DNA of 59,787 bases from an uncultured Flavobacteriaceae bacterium (GTDB taxonomy: Bacteria; Bacteroidota; Bacteroidia; Flavobacteriales; Flavobacteriaceae). Numbering within the stretch: the first letter of the stretch is position 1; every line of letters begins with the position of its first letter. A program made the translations under genes and the position numbers. The notes beneath the pieces are model-generated. The model searched no databases, was not told the DNA's origin, and saw nothing but the letters and a program-made list of their open reading frames with translations. The stretch is taken from the NCBI GenBank assembly GCA_947497145.1, contig CANMFQ010000024.1, forward strand, positions 1 through 59,787. Direction: 5' to 3'. This document shows, one piece after another, positions 54,066 through 59,787 of this stretch.

Positions 54066-55775
54066 ATGGACCCTATTCTAAAAACCGCCCAAAGCTGGCT
54101 CACCGATTTTTTTGATGCTGACGTACAAGCCGAAGTTCAAAAACTTATTGATACTGATACTGAAGAACTAAAAGACAGGTTCTACAAAAACATGGAATTT
54201 GGTACAGGAGGCATGCGGGGTATGATGGGAGTAGGTACCAATAGAATCAACAAATATACCCTAGGAAAAAGTACGCAAGGACTAAGTAATTACTTAAAAG
54301 AATCATATCCTGATGAGGCTATACAGGTGGTTATCGCTTATGATTGTCGTCATAATAGTGATACGCTAGCACGTACGGTAGCCGAGGTATTTTCAGCTAA
54401 CGGAATTAAAGTACATCTCTTTTCTGAATTGCGAACAACACCCGAGCTTTCTTTTGCCGTACGTCATTTAAAATGTCATGCCGGTATTGTTTTGACAGCA
54501 TCACACAACCCTCCTGAATATAATGGTTATAAAGTATATTGGACTGATGGCGGACAAATTGTACCCCCACAAGACGGTGCTATCATTGCCGAAATAAATG
54601 CCTTATCGTTTGAAGATATTAAATTTGATGCTAATGAAGATTTAATTGAATTAATAGATAAAGAAGTAGATGAAGCCTTTATTACAGCTTCGGTAGCTAA
54701 TGGTAATTTTAATGCCTCAGGAAAAGATGATTTTAAAATTGTTTTCACCTCCCTCCATGGCACCTCTATTACGGCCATACCAGAAGTACTAAAACGAGCG
54801 GGATACAGTAATGTGACGATTATTGAAGAACAGGCAAAACCAGACGGTGCATTTCCTACCGTAGTATCACCAAACCCCGAAGAACCCGAAGCCCTATCGA
54901 TGGCAATCGCCAAGGCTGAAGAAATAGGTGCTGATATGGTGGTAGGTACTGACCCTGACAGCGACCGTTTAGGCATAGCAGTGCGCAACCTTGATGGTAA
55001 AATGGAAATTGTAAATGGGAATCAAGCTATGGTTTTGATGACCAAATTTCTTCTAGAAAAACAAAAAGAAAAAGGCTTTAAAGGCAATGAATTTATTGCT
55101 ACTACTATTGTTTCTACCCCTATGATGGAAGCAATGGCAAAGGAATACGGTGTGGAATTTAAAACTGCTTTGACAGGTTTTAAATGGATAGGAAAAATGA
55201 TAAAAGATTTCCCACAATCAACATTCATTGGTGGTGGTGAAGAGAGTTTTGGCTATATGGTTGGCGATTTTGTTCGCGATAAAGATGCGGTCACCTCCAC
55301 CCTACTCGCTTGTGAAATTGCTACCCAAGCAAAAGCCAATGGCAGCTCATTTTACAAAGAGCTTATTAATTGTTATGTAGACTACGGCTTTTACAAAGAG
55401 CACCTAGTATCTTTAACAAAAAAAGGAATTAGTGGTGCCGAAGAAATTAAGCAGATGCTCATTGACTTTAAAGAAAAACCAGTGGCTACCGTGGCAGGTT
55501 CTAAAGTAAAATGGATTGAAGATTACAACACTTCAATTGCCAAAAATGTAATTACTGGAGAAGAACGCACGATGGATATACCTAAATCAAACGTACTTAT
55601 TTATGAGACCGAAGATGGTACTAGAGTTGCTGCAAGACCCAGTGGAACAGAGCCTAAAGTAAAGTTTTACATCAGTACAAACACTACCTTAGATACCGCT
55701 GAAAATTTCAAAAAGGTGAATGCAGCACTTGACGCCAAAATCGCTACCATTTTATCTGAACTCCAATTGAGTTAA
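54066..55775 (+). CDS. Phosphoglucomutase/phosphomannomutase family
   Basis: Interconverts hexose-1- and hexose-6-phosphates for sugar-nucleotide synthesis. The 569-aa protein has the active-site Ser in LTASHNPPEYNGYKVYW, the Mg loop GTDPDSDRLGIAV, the sugar loop GGGEESFGYMVG and the phosphate loop RPSGTEPKVKFYI. Length matches the Bacteroidota PGM group. Its stop overlaps the start of the ABC gene (TAATG), so they are coupled. Confidence 0.95.
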   Translation: MDPILKTAQSWLTDFFDADVQAEVQKLIDTDTEELKDRFYKNMEFGTGGMRGMMGVGTNRINKYTLGKSTQGLSNYLKESYPDEAIQVVIAYDCRHNSDTLARTVAEVFSANGIKVHLFSELRTTPELSFAVRHLKCHAGIVLTASHNPPEYNGYKVYWTDGGQIVPPQDGAIIAEINALSFEDIKFDANEDLIELIDKEVDEAFITASVANGNFNASGKDDFKIVFTSLHGTSITAIPEVLKRAGYSNVTIIEEQAKPDGAFPTVVSPNPEEPEALSMAIAKAEEIGADMVVGTDPDSDRLGIAVRNLDGKMEIVNGNQAMVLMTKFLLEKQKEKGFKGNEFIATTIVSTPMMEAMAKEYGVEFKTALTGFKWIGKMIKDFPQSTFIGGGEESFGYMVGDFVRDKDAVTSTLLACEIATQAKANGSSFYKELINCYVDYGFYKEHLVSLTKKGISGAEEIKQMLIDFKEKPVATVAGSKVKWIEDYNTSIAKNVITGEERTMDIPKSNVLIYETEDGTRVAARPSGTEPKVKFYISTNTTLDTAENFKKVNAALDAKIATILSELQLS

Positions 55776-57598
55776 TGGACTATTTTAAAAAAATCCTTCG
55801 CTTTGCAGAGCCGTATCGTAAATACGGCTATTTAAATATTTTTTTTAATGTGCTGTATGCGCTTTTTAGTGCCTTGTCTTTTGCAGCCTTAATACCCATG
55901 CTACGGGTTTTATTTGAACAAGAAGAACCCGTAGTAAAAATGCCTGTATATGAAGGTATTCGCTATGCAAAGGACTATGTGATGGATTATTTGGCCTTTC
56001 AAGTAAACGCCTATGCAGGTGATGACAAAATGAAAGGGCTCATTCTGGTTATTGGCTTAGTTTTAGTGTTATTTCTAATGAAGAATTTCTTCAACTACCT
56101 AGCCATGTATTTTATCACCTTTTTAAGAAATGGGGTTTTAAAAGACATCAGGAATAGTATGTATAAAAAGATAACAGAACTTCCTATTTCCTATTATTCT
56201 GAAAAACGTAAGGGCGATGTTATCGCCAGAATTACGTCAGATGTATTAGAAATTCAACATTCATTTTTATCTGTATTAGAACTCATCGTACGAGAGCCGC
56301 TTACCATACTTTTTACCATTTTGGTCATGTTTAGTATTAGCGGAAAACTAACCCTCTTTGTTTTTATTTTTATTCCCATTGCAGGAAGTATTATCTCACT
56401 GATTGGCAAATCACTAAAAAAACAATCTGATGATGTGCAAAAAGAACAGGGGCAGTTTTTATCGATTGTCGAAGAAACCCTAGGTGGTCTTCGTGTTATT
56501 AAGGCTTTTAATGCTGAGTCGCGGTTTTACAAAACCTTTTCCAGCTCCACCAAACGATTTTTCAATTTTAGCAACACCCTACTGAATAGGCAAAATATGG
56601 CATCGCCAACAGGAGAATTTTTAGGTATTCTTGTCATCGGCGTACTTTTATGGTTTGGCGGAAAAATGGTGTTGGTTGAAGGTACGCTAGATGCGCCTTC
56701 GTTCATTGCATATATGGGCTTGGCATACAACATCCTTACCCCTGCGAAATCAATTAGCAAAGCATCTTACGGCGTTAAAAAAGGAAATGCCGCCGCAGAA
56801 AGGGTGTTAGAAATACTAGAAACCGAAAACCCCATTAGTGAAATTAGTGAACCCATAGCAAAAACCACCTTTGATGCTGAAATTGAATTGAAAGACATCT
56901 CTTTTAAATACGAAGAAGATGATGTACTCACAAATTTCAATTTAAAGGTGCCCAAAGGTAGTACGATAGCGCTAGTTGGTCAATCAGGAAGTGGAAAAAG
57001 TACCATTGCCAACCTAGTTACGCGTTTTTATGATGTAAACAAGGGTACTATTACTATTGATGGCACCAATATTAAACACTTGACAAAAAAATCACTGCGT
57101 AGTTTAATGGGCTTGGTTACACAAGATTCTATTCTTTTCAATGATACCGTTAAAAATAACATCTCATTAGGTAAAGAAAATGCTACTGAAGAAGAAATTA
57201 TAGCGGCCGCAAAAATAGCCAATGCCCACGATTTCATTGTAGATTTACCTAACGGATACGACACCAATATTGGCGATAGCGGTAATAAATTAAGTGGTGG
57301 ACAAAAACAGCGTTTGTCCATTGCCAGAGCAGTTTTAAAAAACCCGCCTATCATGATTTTAGATGAGGCAACGTCTGCCTTAGATACCGAAAGTGAACGT
57401 TTGGTGCAAGAAGCATTAGAAAAAATGATGCGCAACAGAACATCTATAGTTATTGCCCATCGCCTATCAACCATTCAGGCAGCCGATGCTATTGTCGTGC
57501 TTAAAAAAGGTAAAATTGTAGAACAAGGCTCGCATGAAGAACTGTTGGCCAAAAACGGCATGTATAAAAAACTAGTTGCCATGCAATCATTGGCGTAA
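55775..57598 (+). CDS. ABC exporter, MsbA/lipid-A type (ATPase fused to membrane domain)
   Basis: A 607-aa half-transporter with the membrane domain first (six helices in 1-330) and the nucleotide-binding domain last: Walker A GQSGSGKSTIAN, signature LSGGQKQRLSIARAV, Walker B IMILDEATSALD, and H-loop IVIAHRLST. Such exporters flip lipid-linked envelope material. Neighbouring glycosyltransferase and mutase genes support a glycolipid substrate, inferred. It starts on the stop codon of the mutase. Confidence 0.94.
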   Translation: MDYFKKILRFAEPYRKYGYLNIFFNVLYALFSALSFAALIPMLRVLFEQEEPVVKMPVYEGIRYAKDYVMDYLAFQVNAYAGDDKMKGLILVIGLVLVLFLMKNFFNYLAMYFITFLRNGVLKDIRNSMYKKITELPISYYSEKRKGDVIARITSDVLEIQHSFLSVLELIVREPLTILFTILVMFSISGKLTLFVFIFIPIAGSIISLIGKSLKKQSDDVQKEQGQFLSIVEETLGGLRVIKAFNAESRFYKTFSSSTKRFFNFSNTLLNRQNMASPTGEFLGILVIGVLLWFGGKMVLVEGTLDAPSFIAYMGLAYNILTPAKSISKASYGVKKGNAAAERVLEILETENPISEISEPIAKTTFDAEIELKDISFKYEEDDVLTNFNLKVPKGSTIALVGQSGSGKSTIANLVTRFYDVNKGTITIDGTNIKHLTKKSLRSLMGLVTQDSILFNDTVKNNISLGKENATEEEIIAAAKIANAHDFIVDLPNGYDTNIGDSGNKLSGGQKQRLSIARAVLKNPPIMILDEATSALDTESERLVQEALEKMMRNRTSIVIAHRLSTIQAADAIVVLKKGKIVEQGSHEELLAKNGMYKKLVAMQSLA

Positions 57599-57739
57599 TA
57601 AAAACACCGCCACCTAAAATTTCTTGCTATAAGAAATAGAACAGCAGCTGTTTTCAATGTAAAACAAGCGCATAAAAAACGCCATTAAACCTTTTGAACT
57701 ATTTGTAGTCTAATAAACAAACTCTAACAACATAGGCAT

Positions 57740-58282
57740 TTGATAGCGGAGGCTGATTTAGTAGCGCAATTAAAAAACTCAAAAACCCAACCTAAGGCTT
57801 TTGAAGTACTGGTGAATACCTACAAGCAAAGGCTTTATTGGCATATACGAAGAATTGTACTCAACCATGATGATGCTGATGATGTATTACAAAATACGTT
57901 TATAAAAGTATTTAGAAATATTGATGGGTTTAAGGAAGAAAGCCAATTGTTTTCGTGGATGTATCGTATTGCAACCAATGAATCGCTTAGTTTTTTAAAA
58001 CAAAAAGCAAAAAAGCAAGGCATTAGCGACGAAAAACTACAAGACAAAATGCTCGGTAATTTACAGGCTGATGTTTATTTTGAAGGAAATGAAATACAAC
58101 TAAAACTTCAAAATGCCATCGCCACATTACCCGAAAAGCAAAAATTGGTATTCAACATGAAATATTATGATGCTTTAAAATATGAAGAAATAGCAGCAAT
58201 TTTAGACACCTCTGTTGGCGGACTTAAAGCATCGTACCACATAGCTGTGAAAAAAATAGAAGCCTATTTAAAAACGAATTAA
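57740..58282 (+). CDS. ECF RNA polymerase sigma factor
   Basis: A 180-aa sigma factor. Region 2: AFEVLVNTYKQRLYWHIRRIVLNHDDADDVLQNTFIKVFRNIDGFKEESQLFSWMYRIATNE; region 4: LPEKQKLVFNMKYYDALKYEEIAAILDTSVGGLKASYHIAVKKIEAYL. No in-frame ATG precedes these regions; TTG 57740 (reading IAEADLVAQLKNSKTQ) is taken as the start, and homologues have a similar first dozen residues. First of three genes with an anti-sigma candidate and a periplasmic sensor. Confidence 0.9.
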   Translation: MIAEADLVAQLKNSKTQPKAFEVLVNTYKQRLYWHIRRIVLNHDDADDVLQNTFIKVFRNIDGFKEESQLFSWMYRIATNESLSFLKQKAKKQGISDEKLQDKMLGNLQADVYFEGNEIQLKLQNAIATLPEKQKLVFNMKYYDALKYEEIAAILDTSVGGLKASYHIAVKKIEAYLKTN

Positions 58283-58314
58283 CCCTTTTTAAATACATGA
58301 AAGTCAAATAAAAA

Positions 58315-58824
58315 ATGAGTGAACTGAATAAAAATAACCCTTTTAAAACACCCCAAGATTACTTCGAGGGCTTTAATAATGCCCTTAATCAACGGTTGCA
58401 TGAAAAAGAACCACTATTACCAAATGATGGTTTTGTAGTTCCTGATGGGTATTTTGACAGTCTGCACAAAAACATTGCAACAAAAATTACTGCAAAAGAA
58501 CCAAAACGTATTCGCTTGCACACCTACCGCAACTACTATTGGGCAGCAGCTTCTATTGCCGCTATAATCATGGTGATCACCTATGGCCTGTGGCAACAAA
58601 CAGCAAAAACAAGCTGGAATAGTTTAGCAAGCAGTGATATTGAAAGTTATTTTGAAACCAATACCCTAGGACTATCGACCTACGAAATAGCCGAAATGAT
58701 ACCCTTAGATGAATTAGAAGTAAATGATATTTTGTCCAACAATTTAAATGAAGAAAATGTCATTGACTACCTCAACGAAAATATAAACGATTTTGAAGAA
58801 CTAAATCTTGAAGATTATGAATAA
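58315..58824 (+). CDS. Membrane-anchored anti-sigma factor candidate
   Basis: A 169-aa protein with one central membrane helix (about 82-102, YYWAAASIAAIIMVITYGLW). The cytosolic part (NPFKTPQDYFEGFNNAL; VPDGYFDSLHKNI) has the repeated F/Y-D-x-F/L pattern common in anti-sigma proteins of Bacteroidota ECF systems; the periplasmic part is acidic. Its position directly after the ECF sigma gene and before the sensor supports the role. Not a recognised FecR. Confidence 0.75.
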   Translation: MSELNKNNPFKTPQDYFEGFNNALNQRLHEKEPLLPNDGFVVPDGYFDSLHKNIATKITAKEPKRIRLHTYRNYYWAAASIAAIIMVITYGLWQQTAKTSWNSLASSDIESYFETNTLGLSTYEIAEMIPLDELEVNDILSNNLNEENVIDYLNENINDFEELNLEDYE

Positions 58825-59269
58825 ACTTAAAACAGTAGTAGGAATGCTCCTCCTACTAACAAGTACCACATTTTACGCACAGCGCAAACCCGATAGAGAA
58901 AAGATAAAAGCCTTAAAAATAGCGTATATTACTGAAAAGTTAGACCTATCGAGCAAAGAAGCGGAAGTTTTTTGGCCACTGTACAACACCTACGAAGAAG
59001 CGCTAAATACGGTAAGAAAAAAAGAACGAAGCCAAAGAATGCAAAAGGAAGAAGATATGGCAGCGGTTTCTGATACGGAAGCTAAAGAATACATACGCTT
59101 GGCACTGCAATACAAAGAAGAAAAGCACCGCTTAGAAACAAATTTCTTAAAAAAGCTAACCAAAGAAATTTCAGCAAAAAAAACCATGCTTCTCATGAAA
59201 GCCGAGCAAGGCTTTAAACGCCACTTAATAAAACAATACCATAAAAAACGAGGAGAAGGGCATCGGTAA
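58817..59269 (+). CDS. Periplasmic sensor of an ECF sigma factor, Spy/CpxP-like
   Basis: A 150-aa protein with signal peptide (MNKLKTVVGMLLLLTSTTFYAQ). The rest is helical with LTxxQ-like pattern: KIKALKIAYITEKLDLSSKEAEVFWPLYNTYEEALNTVRKKE and a C-terminal basic helix. It resembles flavobacterial proteins labelled sensor of ECF-type sigma factor. The ATG at 58817 overlaps the anti-sigma stop by 8 nt; a TTG at 58808 is also open. Likely senses envelope stress and relays it to the anti-sigma protein, inferred. Confidence 0.85.
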   Translation: MNKLKTVVGMLLLLTSTTFYAQRKPDREKIKALKIAYITEKLDLSSKEAEVFWPLYNTYEEALNTVRKKERSQRMQKEEDMAAVSDTEAKEYIRLALQYKEEKHRLETNFLKKLTKEISAKKTMLLMKAEQGFKRHLIKQYHKKRGEGHR

Positions 59270-59492
59270 CATCGCAAAATATGCTAAAAACCCATCTTAA
59301 AACTGCTAATTTAGAGCAGAGAGTGCAAATTCTGGTGTTTTTGAAACCTCATGATTCTTAAGCCCTTTAATACGCCATAAATCAACTGTTCAAGAAACAA
59401 TACCTACCCTATTTAATCCCTCTAAAACACTACAAAAACAAAGCAGTCTCCATAGTATTGGTAAAGCAGCTGATTTAGTCAACAGCTGCAAC

Positions 59493-59636
59493 ATGAAAAA
59501 TACAACAACTACTGCTATAGTTCTCTTTTATTTCTTACTCACATGGCTTACTGTTGACGGTACGAAGTTGCAAACTTCGCACAGCATGCTCTACGAAGAG
59601 TCGTCTCCAACACGCAGATGGGAAGCGTTTACATAA
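59493..59636 (+). CDS. Doubtful 47-aa ORF with hydrophobic N-terminus
   Basis: ATG 59493 to TAA 59636. Starts MKNTTTTAIVLFYFLLTWLT, signal- or membrane-like, then LQTSHSMLYEESSPTRRWEAFT, which is encoded by the palindromic part of the sequence. No family recognised; the C-terminal part could be repeat sequence read by chance. Confidence 0.2.
   Translation: MKNTTTTAIVLFYFLLTWLTVDGTKLQTSHSMLYEESSPTRRWEAFT
59563..59600. repeat. REP-like palindrome pair
   Basis: CGAAGTT (59563-59569) and AACTTCG (59573-59579) flank GCA; then CTCT/AGAG (59589-59592 with 59597-59600) form a second mini hairpin. The TTGCAAA core resembles REP/RAYT-associated palindromes in Bacteroidota, but only one copy is in the window. 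Confidence 0.35.
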
Positions 59637-59787
59637 ATCTTTTATTAACTGTTGATTAAAAGGTGATACGGATATCAGAGCTTATTTACAAAAATTGGTT
59701 CAAGAAAGCAGTTCTAACTCCTATATCAACCAATCAATAAACAGTATCAAGTTTTATTATGAAATAGTCCTGGGGATGCCTAATCGA

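Larger units (their letters stand above)
59270..59787. other. Terminal intergenic stretch
   Basis: No confident gene. It holds a 47-codon frame (59493-59636) and a small REP-like palindrome, both listed. The rest is AT-rich. Confidence 0.4.

Noticed and set aside
1-59787. tRNA, rRNA or CRISPR loci
   Set aside because: No cloverleaf with TTCGA-type arm and CCA, no rRNA-like conserved blocks and no regular repeat/spacer array seen by eye.

Overview
The window looks like about 60 kb of chromosome from a marine-type member of the Flavobacteriaceae (Bacteroidota). Evidence: low GC; a very large secreted protein with a C-terminal type IX secretion sorting domain; HmuY/HmuR heme uptake; flavobacterial families (DUF4199, DUF6607, GlmU-like protein, single-domain DUF1456); and promoters of the Bacteroidota type (TTG, 19-nt spacer, TAnnTTTG). 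Gene identities rest on motif and family recognition by eye; no search was run.

Layout. 1-2.4 kb: accessory DNA, starting inside the 3' end of a group II intron and carrying three poorly conserved small genes. 2.4-13.4 kb: housekeeping (uvrB, a small heat shock protein, sucC, a Lon-substrate-domain protein, lysA, an exported thioredoxin, guaB) with well-formed terminators between convergent genes. 13.5-26.1 kb: a heme/iron acquisition and envelope redox locus. On the minus strand it has an HmuR-type TonB receptor, HmuY, a small Cys protein, ferritin, a 47-aa Cys-rich protein, a porin-like barrel, an FMN-binding protein and a four-helix membrane protein. Divergently on the plus strand it has DUF6607, an exported ankyrin protein, DUF2271, a PepSY/flavodoxin/ferredoxin-reductase fusion and a paralogue of the small Cys protein. 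26.1-30.3 kb: HMG-CoA lyase, a LysE exporter, a Dabb protein, NADP-dependent GAPDH. 30.4-38 kb: the isoleucine/valine operon ilvD-ilvB-(methyltransferase)-ilvN-ilvC-ilvA. 38.5-42.5 kb: a 1322-aa repeat-rich T9SS protein. 42.9-47.5 kb: 5-oxoprolinase pxpABC with an atypical Nramp homologue and DUF2891. 48-59.3 kb: a putative nuclease-fold protein, a GldL-like membrane protein, mtaB, a GlmU-like protein, rpmE2, DUF4199, a glycosyltransferase, a phosphosugar mutase, an MsbA-like ABC exporter, and an ECF sigma factor/anti-sigma/sensor triplet.

The most interesting part is the heme/iron locus. Five copies of a 23-bp dyad (TTATTTAGA-N5-TCTAAATAA or close) lie only at the porin, the 47-aa gene and the hmuR/DUF6607 divergent region, at positions suited to an iron-responsive operator. 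The locus joins heme capture to a likely electron path across the inner membrane (cytosolic flavodoxin/FNR fused to PepSY, plus exported flavin-site proteins). It also contains two paralogous Cys proteins and a tiny Cys-rich protein whose roles I cannot assign. I saw no tRNA, rRNA or CRISPR array.
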